The position numbers and the translations under genes are program-made. The notes beneath the pieces were generated by a model that was not told the DNA's origin, ran no database searches, and saw only the letters and a list, made by a program, of their open reading frames with translations. Positions 1 to 9,786 of a stretch of 64,000 bases of DNA are shown here, piece by piece. Positions within the stretch are counted from its first letter, which is position 1. Each line of letters starts with the position of its first letter. The DNA lies in contig WSYJ01000178.1 of NCBI GenBank assembly GCA_020186115.1, forward strand, positions 744,001-808,000, read 5' to 3'. Origin of the DNA: Histomonas meleagridis (taxonomy: Eukaryota > Parabasalia > Tritrichomonadida > Dientamoebidae).

Positions 1-43
1 CCTATGATAAGCCAAATTGGGTATTTAGGATTGTGCTGGGAAA

Positions 44-145
44 ATGTCATTTACAAATCGAAATAAGGAACTCAGACAAAGTCTTGTGCAAATTGAACAT
101 GATAATAATGGGGCACCCTTAGAACGCGCCGATAAGCTCAAATGA
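44..145 (+). CDS. short upstream ORF overlapping the next start
   Basis: A 33-codon frame opens with ATG at 44 and stops at TGA 143-145. That stop overlaps the ATG of the next gene (142) as ATGA. The peptide is polar and looks like ordinary protein (charged, Gln/Asn/Arg-rich), not random AT-rich translation. It may be the true N-terminus of the following protein separated by a one-base frameshift, or a translated upstream ORF. I cannot tell which from sequence alone. Confidence 0.3.
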   Translation: MSFTNRNKELRQSLVQIEHDNNGAPLERADKLK

Positions 146-1149
146 AAAAAAAGGAAAATAAACAAGAAACAGATACAAATATTTTTTCGCAGGATGAATT
201 TATGATTCTTCGCGATGACACATACAATTTAGTGCTTGGAAGTGATAGTCGTCTCACATTTGTACCAACAATATTATATTTAACGAATAAACAAATTTAT
301 ATACGTCCAACAACTGAACCATCTGAACCAATACATGTGTCACTCTTCCAAATTTCATCGTTTACACAAAAACAATTAAATGATTATCCAATTTTATATG
401 TATTTCGAACAAATCAACCGCCAATTAGAATTTTCAACCCAAATACAGAGCTGCAAACAGCATTTGCAAAAGTTCTTACCAAACTATGTGCTGCATCTGA
501 AATTGGAAGTTTTGAGTGTGATATGTTATCTTTATCTCTTCAAAAGAAAGTTATCAGCTCTCCTACACTTCAAGACTTTTTCAAATCATTCGTCAAGGAA
601 GAGAATAAAGCAACTGTTAATACACCTGTTCCTGAAGAATCAATTCCACAGAAAGCATCTCCACCCACAAAACAACTCAAAGCCATTGACATCATCAATG
701 GTCTTATTGGAGAAAGTGAGCTTCTATTTTTCGGTGTTATTGTCACAATCATTCTTATCTTATCCGTTATATTTATTTTTATTCCGATTGGTAATTTCCT
801 TTGTTCTATTGTGTTCATATTTATTGCTCACTGTGGGTTTAAAATGCTCTTTTGTGACGAAGATGAAGATGAAACATCTGGAAAAAATGATCTTGAGAAA
901 CAACTTAGTCACATTCGAGAGTTTGCTCAGTTCAAGGAAAACATTAAGAACAGGTTCATGTGGAGGAACCCCAGACACACTTTGGAGGTGGCACTGTTCC
1001 TCTTTGCGTCCGCATTGCTATTTTCTTGTTATCATCCGGCATTCATATTAGCGGTGTCACTTTTCGGTTTCGGTTTTATTGAACGATGGAACCCTTTTGG
1101 CTTTGGATCACTTGTGGAGATAATCACAAATTTGTTTGACTTTAGCTGA
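142..1149 (+). CDS. GRAM-like membrane protein with two C-terminal hairpins
   Basis: 335 residues. The N-terminal part (about 18-125) has the beta-rich look of a GRAM/PH-like domain (a TILYLTNKQIYI strand and a DYPILYVF strand). A polar linker rich in Pro, Glu and Thr follows (about 150-180). Then come two pairs of hydrophobic segments, about 194-236 and 281-322, separated by an acidic loop with an EDEDE run and a segment containing KNRFMWRNPRHTLE. That arrangement resembles reticulon-like or MCTP/GRAMD4 C-terminal membrane anchors that shape or tether the ER. The family call rests on pattern, not alignment. The start is ATG 142, but the upstream frame at 44-145 could be the real N-terminus. 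Confidence 0.5.
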   Translation: MKKKENKQETDTNIFSQDEFMILRDDTYNLVLGSDSRLTFVPTILYLTNKQIYIRPTTEPSEPIHVSLFQISSFTQKQLNDYPILYVFRTNQPPIRIFNPNTELQTAFAKVLTKLCAASEIGSFECDMLSLSLQKKVISSPTLQDFFKSFVKEENKATVNTPVPEESIPQKASPPTKQLKAIDIINGLIGESELLFFGVIVTIILILSVIFIFIPIGNFLCSIVFIFIAHCGFKMLFCDEDEDETSGKNDLEKQLSHIREFAQFKENIKNRFMWRNPRHTLEVALFLFASALLFSCYHPAFILAVSLFGFGFIERWNPFGFGSLVEIITNLFDFS

Positions 1150-1689
1150 TGCGTCAGCATTTGGAACCAGGGTATACATTGTAAGCAATGTAGCTAATTT
1201 TGGGTGTTTCTTTGCAGTTGTTAAATTAAGTGCTATGTAAAAATTTCATGATGAAGAGTGAACTAATTGTTGGTAATTAGACTTTAATGTTATCTATTTC
1301 TTCTAAAATTCACCAAGCCATTGAAATCATTATTTATCAGATTTTTCTAGATAAATTTACCGATGTTTAATTTAATTTTTCCATCATAAAAATCGCATGG
1401 AATTTTTATTCATATAGGTATATAATAGAGGTTTTCGTATTTTAATTAGATTCGTGGATACTTAGTATATTTGAATGAAGAACCGATCTAAGCAGTCGCG
1501 TGCAACAACCCCCAATTTTCGGGGCTACCCCAAATTGACGATAGATATACGATATGACTTTTTGACCCAAATGTTTAACGGTCGTATTTACTGAAGATTC
1601 ATGATATGTAATTTCTTCTTTTGGAAATTAAAAAAATTTACAAAATGTTAATTTACTAAATTTAGAAGAAATACAACAAAATTCATTTA
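1150..1689. other. intergenic, no gene seen
   Basis: AT-rich sequence without a credible reading frame. The only contrast is a C/G-rich patch near 1509-1535 in which CCCC and GGGG blocks could pair across a short AT loop. I assign it no function. Confidence 0.5.
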
Positions 1690-2010
1690 ATAATTATTAC
1701 AACGACAATAGTCTTTCATTAACATATGTTTAATTTCTGAATGTTTCAATAATCAAATATTCTGTTTTCGAAAATTGTATAAATTTAGAAATAATTAATC
1801 TGACTTATGTAAAAGAAATTGGATCGAAATGTGTCTCAAATTGTTCCAAGTTAAAACACATTTTTTTAGAAAACGTTCGTTTACAACATTAACACCTGAA
1901 GAATGGAACCAAATTCTAAAGATTCAAAATCAAACCAAAAAGGTTTAATTATTGGAGTAACAATTGGTGTTGCTTTGGTTGCAATCATGTTATGGTTTCT
2001 ATACTGTTAA
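1690..2010 (+). pseudogene. relic of a BspA-like leucine-rich-repeat surface protein
   Basis: The frame from about 1690 reads one leucine-rich repeat of the BspA/TpLRR type, with the typical spacing of FENC, NLEIINL, IGSKC and CSKLKHIFLENV between 1761 and 1880. Stops lie at about 1729 and 1890. After a frame change the sequence encodes a small tail from 1903 (35 codons, stop 2008-2010): a charged stretch, then a membrane span (GLIIGVTIGVALVAIML) and a few residues. LRRs followed by one C-terminal membrane span are the standard architecture of trichomonad BspA-like surface proteins. Only the last repeat and anchor remain, with at least one frameshift. It is not likely to be functional. Confidence 0.65.
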
Positions 2011-2343
2011 ATTCTATTAGTTTCATGAAACAAGTAAATAAAATATTATATGAGATATATCAAAATAATTTTTCATAACTTTACATCTAATCCACATGAT
2101 GATGCTCAAAACGAAAATATCGTATTTTCCTTATTAAAATCAAAAATTTAAAAATAAAAACATTACGGTACAATAATAATTTGGAACTTTTTTCTGATCA
2201 AATTGTTAAAATTTATAAAGAAAAATGAATGCATCAAAATAAGTTAAAAAGTCTCCGTCTATAATGTGAAAAACATTTAAAAAATACATTGTGAGTTATC
2301 ATTTATGCATTTAAAAATGATAAGAAGGGAATCAATGTGTCTT
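2011..2343. other. intergenic, no gene seen
   Basis: AT-rich spacer between the BspA relic and the 3' end of the eL32 gene; no supported feature. Confidence 0.5.
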
Positions 2344-2751
2344 TTATTGTTCTTCCTTCTTCATTCTGCAGCCAGCATTGTAAACGAAAATGTTCTTTTC
2401 TTGAGCTGCCTTTTCTATTTGACGGCGAAGTTTTCCACCAACAGCGTGATGAATAACTGCACAGTACTTTGTGTTATTTGTAAATAATGGTTCAAGTTCC
2501 TTTACGTTGTGAACAATAACTGGTCTGAAGCCATTAGGAAGCATATACTTTGTTTCTTTGTCACTTCCATAACCACATTTTGGATGAGCTGGTGTTCCAC
2601 GTTGGTTTTTACGGAATCTTGAATCAATACCACGGGTAAGACGCCAGCTTGACTTGACACGAACGAAAAGGTCTGATTGGATACGGTTGAACCTTGTCTT
2701 CTTCTTCTTGATGATCGGCTTGTGTTCAGCAGCAACAACGGTGGTAGACAT
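2344..2751 (-). CDS. RPL32: 60S ribosomal protein eL32
   Basis: 135 residues, the usual size for eL32, a structural protein of the large cytosolic ribosomal subunit. Family landmarks are visible in order: a basic N-terminus, FNRIQSDLFVRVKSSWR, the RGIDSRFR motif, GYGSDKETKYMLPNGF, then HNVKELEPL and a conserved NTKYCAVIHHAVGGKLR region. The ATG at 2751 gives the expected length. The start has an M3-like octamer (TACGGTTT on the coding strand) only about 15 bases upstream, so the leader must be very short. Single exon. The assignment is secure. Confidence 0.95.
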   Translation of the reverse strand: MSTTVVAAEHKPIIKKKKTRFNRIQSDLFVRVKSSWRLTRGIDSRFRKNQRGTPAHPKCGYGSDKETKYMLPNGFRPVIVHNVKELEPLFTNNTKYCAVIHHAVGGKLRRQIEKAAQEKNIFVYNAGCRMKKEEQ

Positions 2752-2765
2752 TGGAAAGGTCGGCC

Positions 2766-2773
2766 AAACCGTA
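2766..2773 (-). promoter_or_regulatory. M3-like promoter octamer upstream of eL32
   Basis: On the coding strand this reads TACGGTTT, fitting the degenerate Trichomonas vaginalis M3 core-promoter element as I recall it: (A/G/T)(A/G)C(G/C)G(T/C)T(T/A/G). It sits about 15 bases before the ATG. The same octamer class recurs before other genes in this window. Confidence 0.45.
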
Positions 2774-3310
2774 AATTGAATTGAAATTAACGGTCGCCAT
2801 CAAGAATCTAATTTGGTTCGAAGCTGTTTAAAAGTATTAATCAAATGTGAAATTGTATCACATGATTTTTTATAGAAAATGATAATATACTTCGGTAATT
2901 CAACGAGACAAATCATGATTAAATGTCTATTGCCTTCAAACACATTTTTTTATGTGCAAATAACTTTACAAATTAAGTGTTCATTAAGACAAATCATGTA
3001 ATTGGGAAAAAAATTCTTATTGTTTCTTCGAAAGAAATCTTTATAATATTATAATGTACATGCTGAATATAAATTTTTGTAACAAAACTTTCCAATGTGT
3101 AACGCTATTGTTTTTGCTGAGCCGCAAAAGCAGCCATATGATTTTATGATTAAAAAAACTTATGCATCAAATATTTGATACACCAGTTTGCATGCTGATG
3201 CATTTGTATCGTGAAGAATTGTAATTTTTACATAGAAAAATTGAGAATGGCATTTGGCGCTATTAGTTACTCGTCCTGCTGCTCTGACTTCAATGATTCT
3301 ATCCTGAACC
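2774..3310. other. intergenic, no gene seen
   Basis: AT-rich with no reading frame that looks like protein. It lies upstream of eL32 (leftward) and downstream of the fragment at 3311-3676. Confidence 0.5.
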
Positions 3311-3676
3311 TTATTCTCTGGCGTTTTGAATCTTCATATGCGATATTTGGTGACCACATTGTTCATGTTCATCAGAGAGTTTGATTAAATATCCGCAAGA
3401 AGCAATCTTCTTCATAGCACAAAGGCCCATAGAATGAAGAATAAGCTTTGGTAAGTATTCATCTTCTTTTTTAAGTTGTGCTTTTCTTCGTTCAAAATTC
3501 TCAGTCCTCTTTTGTTCAGCCAAGGAATCATACTCCGTTTGAGCTTCAGCTTTTTCAACTGCTTTTGTTGTTTTCTTTGCACGTTCTTCAAGTTGTAGTG
3601 TCTGCTTGCAAAACATACAATTAGATTTAATAATGATATATGCAATTTTTTGGATTTGGAAAGTATAACAACACAA
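3311..3676 (-). pseudogene. fragment of a charged coiled-coil protein
   Basis: The open frame has no ATG at its 5' end (it opens with TTG). The first internal ATG is about 20 codons in. From there it encodes a Lys/Glu/Gln-rich helical stretch (LQLEERAKKTTKAVEKAEAQ), then a less charged tail with several Cys and His (CAMKKIASCGYL, EHEQCGHQ). The composition is protein-like and unlike the noncoding surroundings. I do not recognise the family. It could be the 3' exon or surviving end of a larger gene. Confidence 0.3.
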
Positions 3677-3919
3677 ATCAAAAGAAGAAATTCTTAATAA
3701 ATTTATAATTTTATTCTAATGTATCATACTGTTTAAATTGATGATCTGTTCTTTCTGTATCGGGATTTCTTTAATTTTCAGCCCAAAACGGGTTTTTATT
3801 TGATAGCATTATTACGGTTAACCAGAAAATTCAAAACCAAATACAGTAAGATACAGTCGTTGCATTGAATCTTTTGGAACTGTTCTCCTTGAAAAAACCG
3901 TCCAATTAAAATTGATATT

Positions 3920-4564
3920 ATGTTGGAAGGATCCTCAGAAACACAAGTAATAAAAACAACAAGTATCATAAACAAACTTTTGGGAACTCTTTACTTCCTA
4001 GGATTGACATTTTCATGTATGGTTGGAGCACAATGGCTGAATGAAGGGACATTTTATCCTTTATTCAATTCAGAAGGAACTGTATCCAAAGACATTGAAC
4101 TATTTGGTTATCCTCTTTTTATATTGGTATTGACACCAATCGAGTTATTTTTTGCAGGAATAACTTTATGTATTTATTGCTGCTGCTCAAAACCAAATAA
4201 AATCGCCGTTAGGATATTTGTGTGGCTAACTGCTATTGCTAGCATTGGGCCAATTGTTATCCATGCATGTTCTATTCCTCCAACAGAACCCGAAAAATGT
4301 GCTAAATATTACAATTTAACAACCACATATTACAAGCATAAGGTTATTGGAGGCTGCTTTGTGGCTAATACAATGAATACAGCAGTTTTAACTTTTCTTG
4401 TAATATCTCATGTAATTCTTTTTGTTTACTTAATGATAACAAACTATGGCCTACCCAGAGATCCTGAACAAGTTCCACCCGAGTCAATATTAATGGGCGA
4501 AGATACTGGTCTTCTATACGGACAGAATTCTCCACAAACAACAAACATTAATCAATTTAACTAA
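3920..4564 (+). CDS. four-span membrane protein, unknown function
   Basis: 214 residues. It has a short polar N-terminus and four hydrophobic segments (about residues 19-40, 66-90, 98-118 and 150-173). The first loop is large, with WLNEGTFYPLFNSEG, and there is a Cys-rich CIYCCCSKP motif after the second span. A second loop has Cys residues and an NLT glycosylation-type site. The soluble tail is rich in Pro, Gln and Asn. The topology matches tetraspan families such as Frag1/DRAM or claudin-like proteins, and the next gene is of that kind, so the two may be diverged relatives. No domain is secure. Confidence 0.55.
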   Translation: MLEGSSETQVIKTTSIINKLLGTLYFLGLTFSCMVGAQWLNEGTFYPLFNSEGTVSKDIELFGYPLFILVLTPIELFFAGITLCIYCCCSKPNKIAVRIFVWLTAIASIGPIVIHACSIPPTEPEKCAKYYNLTTTYYKHKVIGGCFVANTMNTAVLTFLVISHVILFVYLMITNYGLPRDPEQVPPESILMGEDTGLLYGQNSPQTTNINQFN

Positions 4565-4820
4565 AAATCGATTTTAGGTTGTAGTTTGTTTTTTGTTTAA
4601 ATTCGTTTTGAAAAATATTAAAATTTCAGATTAAATGTATTTCATTATTTGTTGGAAATGGTTTTTGTCAAATGCTTTGAGAAAGCAATTTATGTGGATG
4701 AAGGACATTAACTTAGTTTCTTTCATTGATTATGTCTTTTACTGATTTTAATGTTGATGATAATTTTTGTGTGGAATAAAAATAAACGGGTTCCTTTAAC
4801 GTTCCTTTTTTTCTGTTTGA

Positions 4821-5489
4821 ATGAAACAAAAACAACAAACAGAATCAAAGAAGTATGGAATCGAAATTTTCTTGGTCTTGGTTTCATTTATGCCACCAAT
4901 GTTTTATTTAACACTGCTTATAATTTTTATTTTGGAAGGAAGATGGGCGGGATATCTTCCAACTATTTCTGAGACAGGTACAGAGTTTCCAAATACTTCT
5001 TTTATGTTTGCTTTCTTCACTATAATTTCAGGAACAATTTTTTTTGAAATGATATTTCATTCACTCTATGTTTTCAATAATTTCAAAGTTACAAAAGTCT
5101 ACAAAGGTTTAGCATTATTCACTACGCTTTTAAGTATTTTTTTCTTTTGCTTGATTTCAGTTTTTCCATGTAATACATCACCAATAATGCATTTCACATC
5201 CACTTTTATTGGATTTTCTGGAATTGTCTTATTCCAAATTATTGTTGAACTTATTACATGCAAGAATTCATCTAAAACAAAGAATTTTTTCAGAATTTTT
5301 TCGATTATTATGCAAATCTTATCGCTACTAACTGTTGCATTGAGCCCAAAGTTGTTCAGTACAAGAATAAATGTCACCACTTCTGCCATTGGGGAGTACG
5401 GAATTGTCACATTTTTGCCAATTTTTTTCATGTCTTTTAGTAGCGAAATGTCTAAATCGAATACATTTTTGATGTTCTTAAATATTTAG
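4821..5489 (+). CDS. Frag1/DRAM/Sfk1-like membrane protein
   Basis: 222 residues with five to six hydrophobic spans. After the first span comes GYLPTISETGTEFPNTSFMF, which closely matches the loop signature of the Frag1/DRAM/Sfk1 family (P-x-I-S-D/E-T-G then a Pro-rich turn). The family comprises membrane proteins linked to GPI-anchor remodelling, autophagy or phosphoinositide control. The start is ATG 4821; frames upstream of it are low complexity. It lies about 250 bases after another tetraspan gene on the same strand. The family call is good; the function in this organism is not known. Confidence 0.65.
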   Translation: MKQKQQTESKKYGIEIFLVLVSFMPPMFYLTLLIIFILEGRWAGYLPTISETGTEFPNTSFMFAFFTIISGTIFFEMIFHSLYVFNNFKVTKVYKGLALFTTLLSIFFFCLISVFPCNTSPIMHFTSTFIGFSGIVLFQIIVELITCKNSSKTKNFFRIFSIIMQILSLLTVALSPKLFSTRINVTTSAIGEYGIVTFLPIFFMSFSSEMSKSNTFLMFLNI

Positions 5490-5833
5490 AAAAATATACA
5501 AAACCTCTTTATAATATTAAATAAAACTTATATAAATGCGCGTTTTTTATAATCTGAAACAATTGTTTTCATGAAAATTTTAATAAATCTCGAACATATA
5601 CAAATGAAGTTTCAAATACTGATATATTTTTTTATTTTGTACTAATTTATCTGTAAAACATTTTTATTTATCAATAATGGCTTTTTCAAGATAACTTTGA
5701 TTTATTTATTTTAAAAATTTAATCTATTTAATAGATAAACTTAATTTAATATTTATCAAGATAAATGAAGACTCTAATTAGAGTTATCAACACTAAAAAA
5801 ATAAGAAGAAAAACAGAAAGAATTTATATTTAT
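5490..5833. other. intergenic between convergent genes
   Basis: Very AT-rich 3' region shared by the converging Frag1-like gene and the karyopherin-like gene. No gene or structured RNA seen. Confidence 0.5.
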
Positions 5834-8251
5834 TTAAGCAAATTGTTTCATATACAAATAAGTCTTTGAAGCCGCTCTAATTTTTTCATTATAAATTGAC
5901 ATTTTCCTAATTTCATCAATGTTTGGATCCATTAAATCAGTGTGCACGAACGAAATAATTATTTCTGGATCCATCACATTCGCCAACACATGTCTAAAGA
6001 TATTTATATATCTTTGGAAATCCTTTTTCGCGAAATTAAACAAAATGTCTGTTTCTCTCAAACCATATGAAAGTATTATATTAAAAGTCATTATCCAAAA
6101 CTCATCGCTCAAAAACGTATATACATTATCGAACATTATATTTAAAGTTTCGAAAATTTTAGAGAAAATTTCTTCGAAAATTTTCGCGGTATTGAACATA
6201 TACATTAAAAGGTCAGCAATAAATCGATATGAATATTCGGTACATAAAACAGCTTTCAATTTATGTTCCATACATAAGGTACCAATAAGTTGAAATATTT
6301 TTATAGGCAAATTCGGCCTCATTTTAATTTGCCTAAAAATCAATTCTGTTACAATTGGATGAAGAAGTTCGATTCCTATTTTTAATGCTCGTTTTATATA
6401 GTCATCATGTTCATCATCTGCGCAAACCCAATTTAATGTTTGCGTTAATATTTCGATGACAAATTGCGGATTTTTCGATGATATTTTTAACGCATCTGAA
6501 TATAAATGTCGATTTACCATTTCTCTAACAAATGGTTCAACATTAATTTCGATTTTTTCTTTTAATAATCCACAAATTAAAGATGAAGCAATTCGGATTT
6601 CATTATCACTTTGTGTCATTAATTGCGAAATTAATAAAAACGTGTTTTGTGATGGTGAAATCGATACAATTGTTTCAAGGATTTTAGGACTTAATGGCGC
6701 ATTTTGTGGAATCGCTTCTAATTGAATATTATTAACTTTCGCAAAATTAATCGTTGCATCCATAACATCATCGTCATCAGCATAATTTTGTAACATGAAA
6801 TTGAACACTGATTGCGCGCTATCGTTTGGAGGAAGGTCTTTGTAAACTATACAAATTGTCTGTGATATTAATGAAGAAGAAATTGCGTATTTCATCATTA
6901 TTGGTGATGTTATTATGTTTAACGTAATACCTGCTATTTGATTATAAAAGTTTTGAAATCCTTCTGAATCTATGTAATGTGTAAGAAAAGTATCTAAATA
7001 TTTTGTCGATAAATAGCATTGCATTAATGTCATGTTTTCATTATAAGAATTAACAATGATATTTAATGATGTAATTGGATCACTTTGACATACATATACA
7101 ATATTATCAATGAGAAAATCAAATACATCAACAACGTCTTCATCATATTCTTTAATTGTGGCAATTTGTTTAGTAATAAGTTGTGGTATAAATGCAATTA
7201 TACGTTGATCGGGTGCTTGCATTGTCATTTCATAACGGGAAACAATTGTTACAAGACATAAAATTGTGGAATTTAATTCACTATATTGATTAGATTCTGC
7301 AAAAAATAATGATAAGGAAAATAATAACTTGTACAATGGATCTGATGGATCATATTCTTTAAACACTTTAAGAATTTTATTGATGACATCAATGACTGGC
7401 TCAAATTGAAGTTGCATTGAAACGCTTAAAATGCTCTCAAAAAGTGGAATTATTTGTGTTGAATCGTTAACGATAGGTATTGAAATCGAAAAGAACTGAA
7501 GAACATATGACTTTTGGATTTCATTAAGATCAGGTCGAAACAAGACTTCTGGGATTTGGGTGACCTTTGAAGAAATTTGTATCCTCATTTGTTCAAGGAA
7601 TTCTGGAATATTGAAATTAATTTGAAATGAAATCGATTTTAACAAAGTAACAAGAGAAGGCTGTGTGTATTCAATGATATAAAAGCTAAGAATATCAAGC
7701 GCAGGTCGAGATGGAGAAGCATAAAAATAATTAATTATTGTTTCTAAAAATGTAGGGAAAATTTGTACGATAACAATGAAATTAACATCGCCAAATATAG
7801 GAACATCATGAGCAATTTGAAGTACATTACAAAGCTCTGAGAAAAATATAATTGCTATTGGTGGTGGGAAACTTTGAATTAAAGGAAGAATTTCTGGAAC
7901 ATTATTTGGATTAAGCAAATGAAAACATCCAACTGCTATGCACCTGCAAACAGCAGTAAGAACAATATTGTTTGAAACTGATAAAGAATATGATATTAAT
8001 ACTTGAATAACATTTTGAAGAAAATCACGTGGAACAAGTGGGTGAAGCAAGCTTGCTAAAACAGTGAAAATGTAATATTGAGCATTTGGATTTAAACCTT
8101 TATTCATTGAGAATAATGTCAATTGCCAAACTTGTTCGATCCCAAGCGACCTCATTTGATTTTTCATTTCTAAAATGTCGTCTGTCCATTTCTCTTGTTC
8201 CTTAGTTTTTTGATCAAAGACCTCCAAGAATTGTTCTGGACTGTTCTGCAT
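5834..8251 (-). CDS. HEAT-repeat protein, exportin/importin-like
   Basis: 805 residues, almost entirely amphipathic helices, with no low-complexity or membrane regions. The N-terminal 150 residues (WTDDILEMKNQMRSLGIEQ, then a helix pair with LLHPLVPRDFLQNVIQVL) look like the start of an importin-beta/exportin solenoid of the transportin-3/importin-13 class. Such carriers bind Ran-GTP and move cargo through nuclear pores. The fold is well supported by helix periodicity; the karyopherin identity is inference. It is divergent from the TAF5-like gene: only 68 bases separate the two starts, so they share a promoter region. Confidence 0.5.
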   Translation of the reverse strand: MQNSPEQFLEVFDQKTKEQEKWTDDILEMKNQMRSLGIEQVWQLTLFSMNKGLNPNAQYYIFTVLASLLHPLVPRDFLQNVIQVLISYSLSVSNNIVLTAVCRCIAVGCFHLLNPNNVPEILPLIQSFPPPIAIIFFSELCNVLQIAHDVPIFGDVNFIVIVQIFPTFLETIINYFYASPSRPALDILSFYIIEYTQPSLVTLLKSISFQINFNIPEFLEQMRIQISSKVTQIPEVLFRPDLNEIQKSYVLQFFSISIPIVNDSTQIIPLFESILSVSMQLQFEPVIDVINKILKVFKEYDPSDPLYKLLFSLSLFFAESNQYSELNSTILCLVTIVSRYEMTMQAPDQRIIAFIPQLITKQIATIKEYDEDVVDVFDFLIDNIVYVCQSDPITSLNIIVNSYNENMTLMQCYLSTKYLDTFLTHYIDSEGFQNFYNQIAGITLNIITSPIMMKYAISSSLISQTICIVYKDLPPNDSAQSVFNFMLQNYADDDDVMDATINFAKVNNIQLEAIPQNAPLSPKILETIVSISPSQNTFLLISQLMTQSDNEIRIASSLICGLLKEKIEINVEPFVREMVNRHLYSDALKISSKNPQFVIEILTQTLNWVCADDEHDDYIKRALKIGIELLHPIVTELIFRQIKMRPNLPIKIFQLIGTLCMEHKLKAVLCTEYSYRFIADLLMYMFNTAKIFEEIFSKIFETLNIMFDNVYTFLSDEFWIMTFNIILSYGLRETDILFNFAKKDFQRYINIFRHVLANVMDPEIIISFVHTDLMDPNIDEIRKMSIYNEKIRAASKTYLYMKQFA

Positions 8252-8287
8252 CCCAAAAATTATTTAACGTTCGCTTGATCAAGTTTT

Positions 8288-8295
8288 GACCGTTT
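8288..8295 (+). promoter_or_regulatory. M3-like octamer in a divergent promoter
   Basis: Reads GACCGTTT on the plus strand, fitting the M3 consensus. It lies in the 68-base gap between the karyopherin-like gene (minus) and the TAF5-like gene (plus), about 24 bases before the apparent plus-strand start. A TCACC about 17 bases before that start could act as an initiator. Confidence 0.4.
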
Positions 8296-8319
8296 ATTCT
8301 TCTTCACCTTAAAAAAATT

Positions 8320-9786
8320 GTGAAACCAAAACCATTACCACCATTTGTAGATAAGTTCATACAAAAGAAAAAAATTAAAATTGGTGCTAAGAAGAGAGAG
8401 ATTCCATTAAGATTAAATGATGAAAAAACAATTATCGCAAAAACCATTGAAAACATTTATAAAGTCAGGTCTCCAAAGATTGTTCGCCAAGGGTACGCAA
8501 TGTTTAGAAGCATATCTTTAAATTCACTTGGTTTTTTGCACAATGATTATTTTCAAATTTTATTTCCTTTTTTTATTCATTCTTCTCGAGAGTTTTTAGT
8601 AATGGAAATCCAACAAGAATTTCAAGAATTTGTTACAAAATATAGATATGATTTTGATATTGAACAACAAAAAATCATTGATTCATTGATATCCCAAGGC
8701 AAAAAATATTCCGATCTAACGTTTGAAGTGTGCCTTACCAGTTATGGATATCATCAAATAGTATCAAGTCTACAAAAAGTAAAATCAAATTTTTTATCAA
8801 CTATATTTGAAAATTACATAGAAGTCACCACTCTCCCTCATGAAAATCCCATACAGTCCCTAGGCGTCAACACTCCAATCATCCATACCACCCAAATGCC
8901 ATTACCAAATTATGCTCATTTTACAATATACAATCATTACTCCAAAGTTTCCAATCTTTGTATATCACCATCAGCCCAGCTTCTCTCCATATCAAGTGGT
9001 TCTACAGTAACCTTACATACTTTAGATCCGTCTTCACATTTTCCAAATCAATCACCATCAACCACAATTTTACATCACAATTCCCCTATTCTTTCGGCCA
9101 CCTTTTCGCCAAACTCTTCTTTTATAGCATCGTCATCCTATGATTGTGAAATGCGCATTGCGCATACCGAAGTTTGTCGTGAAATTTGTCATTTTAAATT
9201 TCACATTTTGCCTATTCTTGACTTACAATATGATAATAAAAGTTTTTTTATCTCTGCTTGTTCACAAGATCGAACTATTTCACTTTGGACAACTTCTTGT
9301 CACACTGCGCTTCGACAATTTGTTGGACATCAACAAGCAGTTCTTCAGTCCTGTTTCTCGTCTAACTCGAGAAATCTTTTTTCGATTTCTTTGGATTCGT
9401 CGATAAAGATGTGGGACATTGGAAAAGCCGAATGCATAACGCAATTTAAACTTAATTCTTCATTTGTTCCGACTTCAATTGATTCACATCCAATGAAAAA
9501 CATTATTGCATGTGGTGACAAGTCGGGGAAAGTGTTAATTTATGATTTCGATAATAATTGTCCATTTTTTGAGCCACAACAATTGTTGGACGGCGTGTCA
9601 AGTGTTAAATTTATTAATAATGGAAATGTTATAGCGGTGAGTGCATTGTGCGGTGAAATAAGGTTTATCGACTTGCAAAATAAGCAAATGAGTGAGTTAA
9701 TTGAGATTAATGACTCGACAATTGATAATATTTGTAAGGGTAATTATGAAAATATGTTAATTACTGTCGGAAAATCTACAAGATAA
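8320..9786 (+). CDS. TAF5: TAF5-like TFIID subunit (NTD2 plus WD40 propeller)
   Basis: 488 residues as opened. A basic N-terminus is followed (about 45-125) by a helical domain with YAMFRSISLNSLGFLHNDYF and ILFPFFIHSSREF, which matches the TAF5 NTD2 domain. From about residue 200 there are six or so WD40 blades, including ISACSQDRTISLW, a FVGHQQAVLQSCFS blade and SLDSSIKMWDIGKAE. NTD2 plus WD40 is diagnostic for TAF5, a scaffold of the TFIID (and SAGA) complexes for RNA polymerase II. Oddity: the frame begins with GTG. An in-frame TGA lies upstream with no ATG between, and the first internal ATG is at about residue 61, inside NTD2. The true start is therefore uncertain. Confidence 0.65.
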   Translation: MKPKPLPPFVDKFIQKKKIKIGAKKREIPLRLNDEKTIIAKTIENIYKVRSPKIVRQGYAMFRSISLNSLGFLHNDYFQILFPFFIHSSREFLVMEIQQEFQEFVTKYRYDFDIEQQKIIDSLISQGKKYSDLTFEVCLTSYGYHQIVSSLQKVKSNFLSTIFENYIEVTTLPHENPIQSLGVNTPIIHTTQMPLPNYAHFTIYNHYSKVSNLCISPSAQLLSISSGSTVTLHTLDPSSHFPNQSPSTTILHHNSPILSATFSPNSSFIASSSYDCEMRIAHTEVCREICHFKFHILPILDLQYDNKSFFISACSQDRTISLWTTSCHTALRQFVGHQQAVLQSCFSSNSRNLFSISLDSSIKMWDIGKAECITQFKLNSSFVPTSIDSHPMKNIIACGDKSGKVLIYDFDNNCPFFEPQQLLDGVSSVKFINNGNVIAVSALCGEIRFIDLQNKQMSELIEINDSTIDNICKGNYENMLITVGKSTR

